This document shows positions 43,801 through 51,840 of a stretch of DNA of 64,000 nucleotides, piece after piece; the stretch's first letter is position 1; the number at the start of each line of letters is the position of its first letter. The notes beneath the pieces were generated by a model, which ran no database searches, was not told where the DNA came from, and saw only the letters and a list, made by a program, of their open reading frames with translations. Both the position numbers and the translations under genes were made by a program. Source of the DNA: Dastarcus helophoroides (lineage: Eukaryota; Arthropoda; Insecta; Coleoptera; Bothrideridae); assembly GCA_028583605.1 (NCBI GenBank), contig CM053326.1, positions 14,238,587-14,302,586 on the forward strand, read 5' to 3'.

Positions 43801-46800
43801 ATATCGATGTATTTTCATAGATGGATCGACAGTATGTCCTTGGAAAGTTCCAGATGTGTCGCCAAAATATGAAAATATGAGACAGTAATATAAAATTGAA
43901 ATGAATTTCAATGAAGTGAATAATAGTAACTTTTTTTTAGACATCAAAATTATTTGAGAGGCAACCAAGAGGACCCTTTTTTTCAGAAATTTATTGGGCT
44001 TAGTTGGTAAACACTGGTAGGGATGTATCGTTTGTAAACATCGATGTTTCAACATCGGTGGTTAAACACAAAAAATATCGATACATCGTTTCGTTTATAA
44101 GCGATGTTTGAAAAATCGATGTATCGCATCGCGACAGAATTAGCGTCATCTGTTGCATAGAATTGATAGGACAAACGTCCGTACCAGTTAACGAAGGCGG
44201 CAGTGTGCCTAAATTTTAAAAGAAAAATTAAAATTTTAGGAAAAGATTTGCGAGTATTAACTTTGAAAACTCGAAAACATTAAATGCATTTGTTAAAATT
44301 TCAATTTTAAATTCACAATTAGTTGTTATTTTAAATTTTCGGTCAAGAAGAAAATAAAAAAATTCCAGTTTTTATCAAAATTTCTAGTACAAGCTTAAAA
44401 GTTTCAGTTTCCTTAAGAAAAATTTGTTCGACTTAAATTTAAATTTTTATTTATTTTTTTTCTCTTTAAAAAAGTCAACATTTCCAGAGAAAAAATCAAC
44501 ATTTTTACAAAAGTCTAGTTAAAAGGTAAAAGTTTCCAAATAAAAACCAAAACAGAATTCTCAAAATTTCGAACGAAACTTCCTTTGAAATATTTAAGAA
44601 ATTGTCAATTTTAAGTAAGAAAATTTTAATACTTGCTGTACTAGAAATTAGAAATTTTTATCAAAATTCCAAATCTCGAATCGGTCCTAAAATTTTATAT
44701 TAAACCAAATTCCATTTTTATAAACTTTAGTTTTTTCCCGAAATTTGAGCTTTTTTTCCAAATCCGGAGTTTAATCTTGAATTTTTATCGAAAATTAGAA
44801 GATTTTTTGTAAACATTGGAGATTAAAGTGGATATTTTTAAAATTTTCAGTTTACCTTTTCATCTGTGATTTCGAAACTTTGTTTAAAAACTTTAATCTT
44901 TAAAAGTAATCTTCGGTTTTAAACACTTTTTTACAAAATTAGAATTATTCAAAATATCCACTTTTTTAGAAATCTTGACTTTTTATTGAAAACTTTAACT
45001 TTTTACGAAAATGTCGATATTTTTCAAAATTTCGATTATTAAAAATTTTGATATTGTCTCAAAGTTCGTGTTTTTCAAAATTTCGATTTTTTCAAAATTT
45101 CGATTTTTTGGAAAATTTGGAATTTTTTAAAATTTTGTTTTTTAAAAAAATTCGAATTCTTTTGAAAATTTTAACGTTTTTAATTAGTAGGATTCCAAAA
45201 ATGTTCAAAATTCGATATTTTTTCAAAACTTCGCTTTTTTTTAAATTCCGACTTCTTTAACGTTTGGCATTTTAACAAAATCTAGTCTGACATTTTTAAA
45301 AAGTTCGAGTTTTTTTCGACCTTTTTTGGAAAATTTTGAATTTTGTTTATTAAAAATTTTAATTTTTTATGAAAATTTAAAAATTTTGACTTTAACTTTC
45401 CTGAAAATGTTAGCTTCTTTTTCCTTTTTTTTAACTTTATTTCACAATTTTAACTTTTTTAAAAATGAAAATTTTTTCAAATCACAATTTTTGTTTTAAA
45501 TTTCCTACTTTCAAAATCACATTTTTTTTTTCAAAAATGTTGGCATTTTTCAAAATTCATTTTTAATAATATCTTAATAGTATCTTTTGAAATTGTCCAA
45601 TTTTCTTGACAATGTGACCTTTTCAATTTTTGACATTATTTTAAAAGTTTATCTTTTTTGAAATTTTAACCGTTATTCAAAATTTCGACCTTTTTTGAAA
45701 ATCTTTACTTTGTTCAAAATTATAATTTATTTTCACATGAAATTAGTATGACTAGTTATTGTATTTCGGTTTTTTTTTGTTGAAAATTTCGATTATTTCA
45801 AATCTTTTTAAAATGTTGTCTTGAAGTTATTTATTATTTTTCAAAATTGCAACTCTTTTTCAAATATCGAATTTTTCAGAATTTCCACATTTTTGGAAAC
45901 CTTTTTATTGAAAATGTTTACCTTTTTATGAAAATATTGATATTTTATTAAATTTCGACTATTAAAATTTTAATTCAAATTCTTAAAATTTCGACTTTTG
46001 GAAAATTTCAACTTTTTTGAAATTTCGATTTTTAAAAAATTTTGAATTTATTTGAAGAAATTTTTAAAATTCGATATTTTCTCAAAATTTCGCTGTTTTT
46101 AAAAATTTTTATTTTTATAATATTTGGCATTTTTACAAAGTTTTACCGGACTTTTAAAAGGAATTGTATGAACATTTCGAAATATTTTGAAAACATGAAT
46201 TTTTTTGAAAATTTAATTTTTTTATGAATATTGAATATTTTTTTAAAATTTACTCTTTATAAAATTTTCTCGAGAACTTTTTTCTTCAAATCTCCAGTTT
46301 AACATTGTATTTTTATCAAAAATTCGAGCATGTAATCTCGAAATGTCTACTTTTTTTGAAAATTTTAATCTTCGGTTCAAAAAACGTAGATTTAAGTTTT
46401 AAGTCAAAATTTGGAGGAAAACATAAATTAAAAAGATATAGATTTTAATTCAAGTTTAGAGACGAAATTTCGAATTTCTTCTCTAAATTTCAACTTTAAT
46501 CTCGAAATATTGACTTTTTTCTCGAAATTCTAAAATTAATGTCAACATTTCCACCTGTTTCTCGAAATTAGAAAAAAAAGTCAAAGTTTCGGGTTTACCT
46601 GTAGTCGAAATTTCGATATTAAAGTCGAAATGTGAAGTATTATCTCCGAATTTCTAGAAAAAAGTCGGAATTTCGTAAATAAAGGCGAAATTTCGAGAAA
46701 GAAGTTGAATTTTCGAGTAAAAATCGAAATGTCGAGATTAAAGTCAAAATTTTATTTCTAATTTGGAATTTCGAGAAAAAAGTCCAAATTTTAACGTTAA

Positions 46801-49800
46801 GACTTACAATTTCTAAAAAAAATTCTTTTTAAATTGATGTCCTTGTTGCACCTTCGTAATCTTGACTTCTTAAATCTGCAATTAAATATTTAAAAAACAT
46901 CGGATAAGCATCGATGCATCATTACTCAAAGGTGATGTTTGAGACATCGATGTTTCATTAAAAAAATATCGATGCTTTTTTGAACGATGTGGCATCCCTT
47001 AACACTGGCTGGTGTAAAGTATTCGATGTTTAAAAACATCGACGTTGTGGAATCGATATATCGAAACAATATGTACTACCTCGAATAAAAACATCGATGT
47101 ATTTTCCAAGTGGACACCTCTACCCGTAAGTCTGGTGACATGGGTAAGTGCTGCGGCCTGCGTTTTTTAACCTGTGATGCTGAATTTACCGGTTTCCATA
47201 AATTTTCATTTATATTTTGGTTACTGTCAGCATTGAATTCATATTATTCGGGGGTAAATTACATATGCACACCCCTATTTATTACAACCAACGCTTCTCC
47301 CGCTTTTCATTTGCTTATTTTTATATGCGCGTTTATAATTAAATATGATATCTGCATCATTTAAGCTGTAAGTAACTGTATTTATTAAATAATTATTTTG
47401 CTCCTTAGAACCAGCTTAGATACGATATAACTAACTAAATTTGCAAATGTCACTAGTAGTGAGTGAGAGGTGGCTAATTACATAATTAGTTTTCAAATTC
47501 ATTAACTAAAAAAAACTTACCAACTTTGTTACATTGGGGAAATTTTCCTTTACAGCATTGATATATGTTACTTCATCAAAATTATTACATAAAGGATTGC
47601 CATCTAACCACAATTCTTCAATAGATAAATCTTTTGTTGATTCTGGGTTTGAGAAACTGTCCAACTAAAAAGAAATTACTCAACAATTGCTCTAAAAATG
47701 TTAGATAACTGGCTATAAACTTACCAAATTGTCTCTTAAATCCACTTCTTCCAATTTCAACGCTCCAAGTGCCTCAAGTGGGAAAAACGTTCTTATCCGA
47801 TTATTTTTTAATCTTATCCTTTTCGGATTAAGTATTTTTGCAAGGTGAAGTACAAAATACATAATTTTTGGTTGATATAAGGGTGTGAACTCAATTAGAT
47901 CTAAAATGTGCAATATTTAGTTACCAATCAATAACAACATTGTGCTACATACTTGGATCCAATTCAAACCTATCCAGGTTTAGTGTTTTGGTAAATGAAT
48001 CAAATCTAGCACTTAATGTTTCCATAATACTCTTCTGGGCATCAACTTTTATCAGTCTGGTTGACGAAAAGTGCAACACAATTGTGAGTTTAAACTGCAA
48101 GTGACATAAAACACCTAGGTGTAAAAAATTACAAACCAGTCAAGATAAGATAGAAGATATAACATTAGAGTGCAGAAGGGGAATTTACCACTTCATTTAA
48201 TGGATAATTAAAAACTGAAGAACTGGCATTTTTAAAAGTACTGATCTAATTGATTAGTTAGTTGTCTAGTTGTATTTGAATTTGTCCTACTTTAATTTTA
48301 ATAATAATATACTTATATATGTTATAATAACAAACTCCCTAAATTTTCAAGTTTACACTCAAATTTTCGACCTTTAATCTAAAAATATCGATTTCAAAGG
48401 GGAGTATTCGATTTTTTTTCGAAGCTCGACCATGTAAATCCGAAATTTTACTTGGAAGTTAAGAGGTTCTAAAAAAACTCAACAAATATTCGCGATAAAA
48501 TAAAAAATTACGGGGTTGAGTTTGAAATTTTGAAACAGATATTTTTAATAAACTATTTTTATTTTCAAAATGTTGACCTCTTAACCTTGAAATATCGGCT
48601 TTAAATTCACTTTGCAAACATTAAAACTCGAGATCAAAGAAAAAAACTTTAAGGTTTAACTCCGGATTTTCAAAAAGACAACATTTTGAAGAGTCTCAAA
48701 ATTTATGACAAAAAAGTACCAACATTTTCATTTTGATTAAAAAGTAATTGATTTTAAACACACGAATATTTGACTTTTACCTTGAAAATTCCCTCAAAAC
48801 ATTAATATTTTTTGAAAAACCCCACATTTTAAGAAATATTGAAAAATTAATTTATTTTTTCAACACTTAAATTTTATTTAGAAAAGTCCTAAATTGTTAG
48901 GTATGTCCCACAATGTCGATTTTAAACTAGAAATATTCACTCTTTGTAAATTGTTAATATATTTTAATTTTAAAAAATTCATATTCAAATTGAGAAAATT
49001 TAGTTTCCAGCGGAATTAAAATTTCAAAGTTTTTCCAAGTTAATTTGAAATTTAAAATTCCATAATTTCGACTTCAAATTGAAGAAAAATTGAGAAATTT
49101 CAAATTGGATTGGAAATTTCGGGTATTTAAAAAGAAATTAGTAATTTCAAACAATTTCTTATCTAAATTTGGGTCTTGGAAAGTGTTCACTTTACCAAAG
49201 GGGCCTGGCACAATGCTGGGTTAGTTAGTCGGTAAATTCGTGTGGTTCCTAGAATAATTTTGATAATAAAAATCTTTTTGAAGCAGAAGTATATTTTTGG
49301 ATGTGGCGCACATTCTAAAATTATTTTTATTGATGAATATTTAATTATACACAGTGTTGTATCAAATCTGCCTTTTTAAAGAAAAAACAGTAGAATTTTG
49401 AAAAAAAAAACATCAAAATCTCTTTTTTAAGTTTTATTAAAATTGCCAGTCCTAATTTGCAATCATTTTATTTATATCAAAATAGTGACAGAGCACCACA
49501 AATTATTTTACTTCATTGGGATAATAGGGAGGGGGTGGCAAAGTTTTGGGTGGGTCCCAAGCATGTCCCAAGGGACAGAAATCTATGCTAAACCACTGAA
49601 TCAGATGTAAAAATTACAAAGTATGAAAGAAAGCAAAAGACGACCGATGACCAAAATCGATTTAAATTTCAATACAGTTGCACTCAATGGTTCTATTTTT
49701 TGCTAATTAATTAGTTTGATAATAAACTTAATAATGCCAGTTCTGTTGTTCTATTGACAAAATCCATATTGTGTAATTAATAGTTATACATTAATTTTAC

Positions 49801-50624
49801 TAATGTAGATGCACCAAACTTAAATGATATCTAATAGATTTTTTGCGCACAGCATTTGTTGGCCTGGCTACCTTGTTAATCTGGCACTGAAACGTGTTTT
49901 GCTTATTTGTAAATTTACTCAAATCCCTATCCTACCATCATTATTAAGGTTATTATACAAGTTATGTGTAGAACATTATTTTTATAATTTCGATAGAATA
50001 AGAAATGCAAGAACATTGAAGTGCACTCTTACAGTCTGCTGATTATTTCTGAATAATAAATATTTAGTTAATGATACATAATTTTTGATAAGTTATGTGC
50101 CATTTGTCAACATCTACAACAAAAATTAATTTGAAATCATGATTTATAAGCACACGATGTAAATTCATAAAACAATCTTGTGTATTTTTGCTTTCCTTTA
50201 ATTTAACAAATGATTAATACTTTAACTTACAGGACTGCTAGGATCAAGGGGATTTTTCACAATTAAGTTTCCTTCGGCGAATTTTTGTATAGCCTCCCCA
50301 CAATTCCTTGCTAAAAACATAGAGCTGGTGCTAGTTTTCGTATAACAAACCGGTATTAAATCCAATGGATATACTTGTTCTAACAATACTTTTAACACTT
50401 CATTTCTATCATACTTTTGTCCATCGTTTACCTGAAATTACAACTCTAGTTATAAGAAAATATGGCTAAGGTCATTATAGATTATAACTTACAACAAATT
50501 TATGCCATAAATTAGGATCATTAAGCATAGCTTTATGTCTTAAAAGAACACTTGTATTCTTAGGGGACGACTCTACCACTAAAGACTGAGGAGAGGGTGT
50601 TATTTTCGAGATATCCAAAGACAT
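19775..50624 (-). CDS. NXF/TAP-family mRNA export factor, nine exons (gene extent)
   Basis: Exons in order are 50624-50493, 50431-50231, 48094-47953, 47900-47725, 47664-47521, 33129-32915, 21440-21272, 20235-19931 and 19877-19775. All junctions are GT-AG and in phase, giving 1,587 nt and 528 residues. The domain order is that of NXF1/TAP: RBD (about 40-111), leucine-rich repeats (112-265), NTF2-like domain (285-490) and C-terminal UBA-like TAP-C domain (495-528). In the known family the NTF2-like domain pairs with NXT1/p15, and the last two domains bind FG-nucleoporins during export of mRNA through the nuclear pore. The start follows an N-terminus of only about 40 residues, so the Arg-rich RNA/transport-adaptor region of NXF1 is short or absent. 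This could be a diverged paralogue (NXF2/3-like) or have an unseen upstream exon. Family certain, subtype unresolved. Confidence 0.88.
19931..20235 (-). CDS. NXF exon 8 (NTF2-like domain end and linker)
   Basis: Acceptor GACTGGTTTCAG. DCGATLVINGVYKEPPDN, RIFAFCRTFVLERKNDE and FCIVNELLHVYNA continue the NTF2-like beta sheet. A linker and the start of the TAP-C domain (MITGLNKEWSEK) follow. Donor AAAGTATGT, phase 2. Confidence 0.93.
20366..20417 (-). ncRNA. Hammerhead ribozyme of Penelope left terminal repeat
   Basis: Minus strand: CCGATGA (consensus CTGATGA with one change), one T, stem II GCT-GAGA-AGC with a GNRA loop, GAAA, a mini stem III ACC-A-GGT, then C as cleavage base. Stem I pairs CCG with CGG and TAT with ATA across an internal loop. 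The change in the core may inactivate this copy. Confidence 0.6.
20545..20990 (+). pseudogene. Penelope RT tail and GIY-YIG endonuclease remnant
   Basis: In shifting frames one reads AYNSIKNRAYMVPMNKQNFN and IKQIAYSNGYSENIINRLIS, the conserved thumb region of Penelope RT. Then come VYIGQTSSNFYIRYSEHLAA, FAKHLLKTQRKR and KKLNLLEALEIHKF, the GIY-YIG nuclease with its Arg and the terminal Glu/Asn-containing helix. A stop at 20612-20620 and at least two frameshifts disable it. Most of the RT is missing. Confidence 0.8.
21094..21145 (+). ncRNA. Hammerhead ribozyme of Penelope right terminal repeat
   Basis: CTGATTA (21107-21113; one change from CTGATGA), T, stem II GCT-GAAA-GGC, GAAA (21125-21128), ACC-A-GGT-C. 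Relative to the left copy, a C-G pair in stem I is replaced by T-A, a compensatory change that supports the fold. The two copies have different core mutations, so the ancestral core was the exact consensus. Confidence 0.6.
21272..21440 (-). CDS. NXF exon 7 (NTF2-like domain, middle)
   Basis: Acceptor TTTATTTTAG. HYQILGRNLKRLADF and LPPTTHDPCSFTIDLL are the NXF signatures 'SRNLKKL' and 'LPxTxHDxxSFxVDL'. Donor ACTGTAAGC, phase 0. The frame remains open past the donor for 21 codons into the Penelope insertion. Confidence 0.93.
21866..23195 (-). pseudogene. CR1/Jockey-type LINE, 5'-truncated, decayed
   Basis: Minus strand: RT block with LEENRIISDRQYGFRQQRST and VLDISKAFDRVLHRSLLVKL. Then INAGVPQGSALSPTLFLLHI follows, and YADN replaces the catalytic YADD (near 22775). 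The C-terminal region has VRPTLEYCSHVWSSAPKH, LLDSIQRRAIRLIDDE and a Cys/His-poor tail. Frameshifts and stops separate three frames. The 3' end is TACCCTTTGCGAGTGGATTAA, shared with the copies at 33196 and 33360. The copy lies in NXF intron 6. Confidence 0.85.
23452..24465 (+). CDS. TTC19: TTC19 homologue, mitochondrial TPR protein, intronless, nested in NXF intron 6
   Basis: An intact 337-residue frame starts at ATG 23452; the four codons upstream open with GTG and are not a plausible start. The first 45 residues are basic and free of acidic residues (FKSCIRLRTILPWLHTFRP), as in a mitochondrial presequence. A hydrophobic patch follows near 40-60. TPR-like helix pairs then run to the end (ILHLMTLARIALEKGEADKA, LSTIAFARGNLDKAEAL, VILYTMADLNMELGDNVIAL). 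TTC19 is an inner-membrane factor that keeps respiratory complex III functional by clearing Rieske-protein fragments. Length fits animal TTC19 after allowing a short leader. No intron is present. No poly(A) tract or target duplication marks it as a retrocopy, but a single exon nested antisense in another gene's intron makes retro-origin possible. AATAAA overlaps a short TAA repeat after the stop. Confidence 0.88.
   Translation: MNVFKSCIRLRTILPWLHTFRPTSHQTAKPLFSKIKPGIFFKIPTLLTLFTTPSLASIYTKKISQTDIEDNILHLMTLARIALEKGEADKAEGILEMGLKLSEEHQVYIAMPYMYDILSTIAFARGNLDKAEALLVNVIEKMVQVGLPENDNYIIDFKLRLARIYSSYQQPELAEIGFKTCLKDQQSKIARGDLSSKTGILYINILFWYGLHKIRTEHYQEAKNLLQTAYDFSLKIEGLNPYQEMVILYTMADLNMELGDNVIALENIQNALVMAKGIGSQDLPKCYVKMAKIYLKMNEKESAKTSALEGAKLAKLFSEEDTLNEANLILAGIEQSK
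24463..24480. repeat. TAA microsatellite at the TTC19 stop
   Basis: Six to seven TAA units begin with the stop codon itself and supply an AATAAA. Confidence 0.7.
25940..26607 (-). mobile_element. mariner, internal-deletion derivative
   Basis: Terminal repeats CCTTGACCAAAAAGTTCCCG and (inverted) CCTTGATCAAAAAGTTCTCG are each flanked by TA. At 668 bp it is about half the length of a full mariner. The N-terminal half of the transposase is missing. Confidence 0.88.
25990..26340 (-). pseudogene. mariner transposase C-terminal half
   Basis: The peptide contains WILHHDNAASHNA and NSPDLAPCDFFLFNRIKKP, the second and third catalytic acidic blocks of D,D34D mariners, and ends KCVAVDGDYFEGDN. The DNA-binding half and first Asp are lost to the internal deletion. 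Confidence 0.9.
27138..27265. repeat. Interspersed repeat shared with 15537 and 25850-25925
   Basis: ATTTAGATATCACGTAGTC and AATATTGTCAA recur from 15537. The following ATAAACATAATGTTTCCGGC and CCAATAAGAGTTCACCATGA blocks recur at 25885-25925, beside the mariner. Confidence 0.5.
28710..28870. repeat. 73-bp tandem duplication inside element B
   Basis: A 73-bp unit opening GATATAAAAGTTTCGGATA is present twice (28710 and 28783) with a partial third start at 28856. The copy at 57538-60113 appears to have a single unit. Confidence 0.75.
29243..29823. repeat. Nested palindromes interrupted by a solo LTR
   Basis: The outer arms (29243-29304 and 29762-29823, about 62 bp) are near-perfect inverted repeats. 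Inside them a second hairpin (29305-29378) carries GAAACTAGTCTATGG in both orientations. GAAA followed by palindromic ACTAGT and C resembles the 3' half of a Penelope hammerhead; the CUGANGA half is not intact. Confidence 0.65.
29403..29761 (+). repeat. Solo LTR, subfamily A, with ATAT target duplication
   Basis: TGTAACGCAATG to CGTAACA, 359 bp, flanked by ATAT (29399-29402 and 29762-29765). Same GCGGCCGC, TTATCTGC, ACTATAAAAG and CGAACCGATAA blocks as the LTR at 885. Confidence 0.92.
29824..31330. repeat. Best-preserved stretch of the AT-rich array (interior of element B)
   Basis: The ~18-bp unit is clearest here: GAAAATTTCGACTTTTTT repeats, with variants such as CAAAATTTTGACTTT, from about 29900 on. 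Orientation is constant. Confidence 0.7.
32915..33129 (-). CDS. NXF exon 6 (start of NTF2-like domain)
   Basis: Acceptor TTTTTTTGCAG. DGILLLQ continues the LRR cap; then MVNLFMEHYFSLYDSNR, LLEGLYHKNALFSLTSEFK are the first helices and strand of the NXF NTF2-like domain. The exon ends two bases into a codon (GA|GTAAGT). Intron 6 is 11.5 kb and contains TTC19 on the other strand. Confidence 0.93.
33196..33258 (-). repeat. LINE 3'-end fragment
   Basis: ATCCACTCGCAAAAGGTACC and 'CCCATTATTCCTTCAAAGCA' match, inverted, the 3' terminus of the LINE at 33360-34130. It sits head to head with that copy, 100 bp away. Confidence 0.7.
33360..34130 (+). pseudogene. CR1/Jockey-type LINE, 3' fragment
   Basis: Closely matches the copy at 22618-21866, including RPILEYCSHVWSSAPKH and LLDSIQRRAIRLIDDE. 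An ORF shift near 33800 splits it into two frames (158 and 101 residues). The 3' end is GGTTACCCTTTGCGAGTGG. It begins directly in the RT C-terminal region, as expected for 5' truncation. Confidence 0.85.
34131..37093. other. NXF intron 5, no recognised gene
   Basis: AT-rich intronic sequence. Apart from the small TIR element at 34692 I see no coding exon, RNA gene or delimited mobile element. Confidence 0.4.
34692..34856. repeat. Small TIR element ('GGGTGTCTCAC' family)
   Basis: TATAGGGTGTCTCAC at the left and (inverted) ATACAGTGTGTCCCTC at the right form a TIR. A second, decayed copy is at 12357. Confidence 0.6.
37094..38399. mobile_element. Foldback element with ~310-bp terminal inverted repeats
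   Basis: The ends read TACAGGGTGGACCATAAGTA in both orientations and TA is at each edge. The arms (37094-37400 and 38090-38399) match along their length, including the 'CAAAAGTTGATATTAACAGA' and 'GGGGGCGCCACCTGCGCTA' blocks. The 690-bp middle is noncoding. A third, single arm is at 5080. Confidence 0.82.
38433..38880. repeat. Degenerate ~150-bp tandem repeat
   Basis: Three imperfect units share ATCTCAGAAACGG-like, GATAAATAAGGGTTTTTTT-like and 'AGGTGTC' blocks. A fourth partial unit appears to lie at about 39505-39590. Confidence 0.5.
38915..39370. repeat. Inverted pair of degenerate hammerhead repeats (377-bp family)
   Basis: Two facing copies share ACCACCTATTGGTCC-type and ACCGGTTTCGAT-type blocks with the tandem repeats at 60.4-62.2 kb (for example CCGCCACCTATTGGTCCTTAG at 39065 and its inverse at 39185). 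The left arm's core is mutated; the right arm is nearly intact. Confidence 0.65.
39268..39321 (+). ncRNA. Degenerate hammerhead ribozyme
   Basis: CTGACGA is followed by AGTCT-AATA-AGATC, TAAA (consensus GAAA) and ACCGGT, then C. Stem I (TCAAA with TTTGG) is mostly retained. The TAAA change is expected to disable it. Confidence 0.5.
39778..42001 (-). pseudogene. piggyBac-like transposase, interrupted by a hAT-like MITE
   Basis: Minus strand from ATG 42001: an acidic N-terminus (DEDFIITDSEFESNNE), broken at 41726. The frame resumes past the insert with YFELIFNEDLYNLI, then VTKEEMKVWLGLLLH. The core RFLLILRALHFNNNEDD, HLSIDESLVLWRVRL and GYSIYLDNFYTS holds the conserved DDD-family Asp residues, and the C-terminus is Cys-rich (FCPDCPT at 39778). 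Frameshifts or stops occur at 40390 and in 39960-40140, so several frames make up the gene. No TTAA-flanked terminal repeats were recognised. Confidence 0.85.
41068..41726. mobile_element. hAT-like MITE inserted in the piggyBac gene
   Basis: TAGGGATGATCGATATT at the left and its inverse at the right are flanked by a perfect 8-bp duplication GCTGGTTC (41060-41067 and 41727-41734). Many ATCGATGTT/AACATCGAT repeats lie near both ends. The 659 bp contain no transposase. Confidence 0.9.
42186..42588. repeat. MITE with ~75-bp terminal inverted repeats
   Basis: TAGAGAGCCTCAAAGGAGA at the left pairs with inverted TAGAGAACCTCAACGGAGA at the right, then GGCAAACCG and CGCGGCGCTA-GCTTGTCAT blocks on both sides. 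TA may be the target site. Confidence 0.8.
43362..43422. repeat. Two short GC-rich palindromes
   Basis: AAACACGC-TGC-GCGTGTTT (43362-43380) and GACACGC-TAG-GCGTGTTC (43406-43422) are very similar hairpins 25 bp apart. Function unknown. Confidence 0.5.
43700..47122. repeat. hAT-like MITE split by element A1
   Basis: TAGGGATATTCGATATACAT at the left; the right end reads inverted TAGAGGTGTCC. Flanks CCCATAAG and CCCGTAAG are an 8-bp duplication with one change. Its own sequence is 43700-44017 and 47009-47122 (about 430 bp). Confidence 0.7.
44018..47000. mobile_element. hAT-like non-autonomous element A1, AT-rich interior
   Basis: TAGGGATGTATCGTTTG at the left, inverted AAGGGATGCCACATCG at the right, and a perfect 8-bp duplication AACACTGG (44010-44017, 47001-47008). 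ATCGATGTTT repeats lie at both ends. The interior (44210-46850) is the AAATTTCGAC array, tailing into AAGTCGAAATTTCGAG near 46600. Element A2 at 50824 is the same family, inverted. Confidence 0.87.
47131..47520. other. NXF intron 5, exon-proximal part
   Basis: No repeat or coding exon is recognised. This is probably the original intron sequence next to exon 5. Confidence 0.4.
47521..47664 (-). CDS. NXF exon 5 (last LRR)
   Basis: IEELWLDGNPLCNNF and YINAVKENFPNVTKL match the NXF LRR-cap signature (LDGNPLC, then YI-x-AV-x-x-x-FP). Donor GTAAGT. The following intron 5 is 14.4 kb and holds LINE, foldback, piggyBac and hAT-like elements. Confidence 0.93.
47725..47900 (-). CDS. NXF exon 4 (leucine-rich repeats)
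   Basis: The exon encodes a repeat with RIRLKNNRIRTFFPLEAL and KLEEVDLRDNL, both clear LxLxxN LRR motifs. Acceptor CATTTTAG, donor GTAAGT, phase 0 at the end. Intron 4 is 60 bp. Confidence 0.92.
47953..48094 (-). CDS. NXF exon 3 (RBD-LRR junction)
   Basis: FKLTIVLHF, then ARFDSFTKTLNLDRFELDP resembles the conserved NXF stretch RYN-x-x-T-K-x-LDL-S-x-F-x-x-DP that leads into the LRRs. Acceptor CACTTGCAG, donor AGTATGT, phase 1. Intron 3 is 52 bp. Confidence 0.9.
48340..49200. repeat. AT-rich degenerate array in NXF intron 2
   Basis: AAATTTTCGACCTTT, AAATTTCAAAG and similar spacing as in other arrays. No matching ends were found. The rest of intron 2 (49201-50230) has no recognised feature. 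Confidence 0.5.
50231..50431 (-). CDS. NXF exon 2 (RNA-binding domain)
   Basis: VNDGQKYDRNEVLKVLLEQ, then LIPVCYTKTSTSSMFLARN, CGEAIQKFAEG and LIVKNPLD follow the RRM-like fold of the NXF RBD: a helix after the GQKYDR loop, then a strand with an aromatic/hydrophobic core. Acceptor TTTCAG, donor GTAAGT, phase 0. Intron 2 is 2.1 kb. Confidence 0.85.
50493..50624 (-). CDS. NXF exon 1
   Basis: ATG at 50624-50622 opens MSLDISKITPSPQSLV, and the exon ends LWHKFV with donor GTTGTAAGT. The Trp and following beta-strand fit the start of the NXF RNA-binding domain (where NXF1 has a W-x-K/V pattern). Phase 0. Intron 1 is 61 bp. Confidence 0.75.
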
Positions 50625-51840
50625 TTTATGGCTAATGTGTGTTAGTGTTTTAAGAGTACAATTGGCACTTTTCTTTTATTGTTTGACAATTATAAAGGAA
50701 AATTCTTCCTATGTTTACAGTTGGTTAGGATCTAACTTAACCTATAACATAAACAATTAAAATACTTCAAACTTCTTCTTCTTCTTTTCTCTTTTAATGA
50801 CGATTTTGAAGTTTAATAGGGATTAGGGATGCAACATCGTTTAAAAAGCATCGATGTTTGAACATCGAAATTTTTTTCAATAAAACCTCCATGTCTTAAA
50901 CATCGGTATTCGGCATCGATACATCGATATTTTTTAAATATTTAATTGCGAATTTAAGAAGTCAAGATTAGGAATTTGTAGAAAGGAAATCTAGAAAGAA
51001 ATTATTTTTGAAATTTCGAGTTAAATTGAAATTTCGATTTTTTTCTCGAAATTTCGAGATTAAAGTTGGGTCATTATACAGTTTCGTGTCTTCTCGTTTT
51101 CCCGACTTTTTTTGGAAATTTCGCCGTTAATCTCGAAATTTCGACTTTTTTCTGGAAATTCCGAGATTAAAGTCAAAATTTCGACTTTAATCTCAAAATT
51201 TCGGTTATAAATGTTCACGAAACTTAAGTTAAACATACAATATTAACATATGGCAGTAGAGTGGGTTCAGTTATTTCAATTTTTAATAACCAAAATTTCG
51301 ACTTTTGAACATTTTTGCCATTTAAAGTCGAAATTTCGAGAAAAAACTCAAATATTCTCCTTTGAATGTTAAATTCTGGATCTGAAGAAAACGCTCAAAT
51401 TTTGGAAAAAAACTAAAATTTATAAAAATAAAATTTGATTTAATACAAAATTTAGGAATTTTGAAAAATAAACGAGTTTTAAAAATGTCAACATTTTTAA
51501 AATAGCCAACATTTTGAAAAGAATTTAAAATTTAAAGGAACTTTGGCAATTTAAAAAAAAGTCTAAATTTTGAAAGAAGTTTTTCAAAAAAAGTCGAAAT
51601 TTCGATAAAATTATTTTTAAAAAAGTCCTGCAAAATTTTGTAATAATGCCAAACTCTATAAAAGTTGGAACTTAAAAAAAGCAAAATTTTGAAAAAACAA
51701 CGAATTTTGAAAATTTTTAAGGTCGCACTAATTTAAAAAAAAATAATTCAGATTTTTTTAAAAAACGATATTTTCAAAATATTTCAAATTTTCAAATAGT
51801 CGAAATTTTAATAGACGAATTTTGAATCGAAATTTTAATA

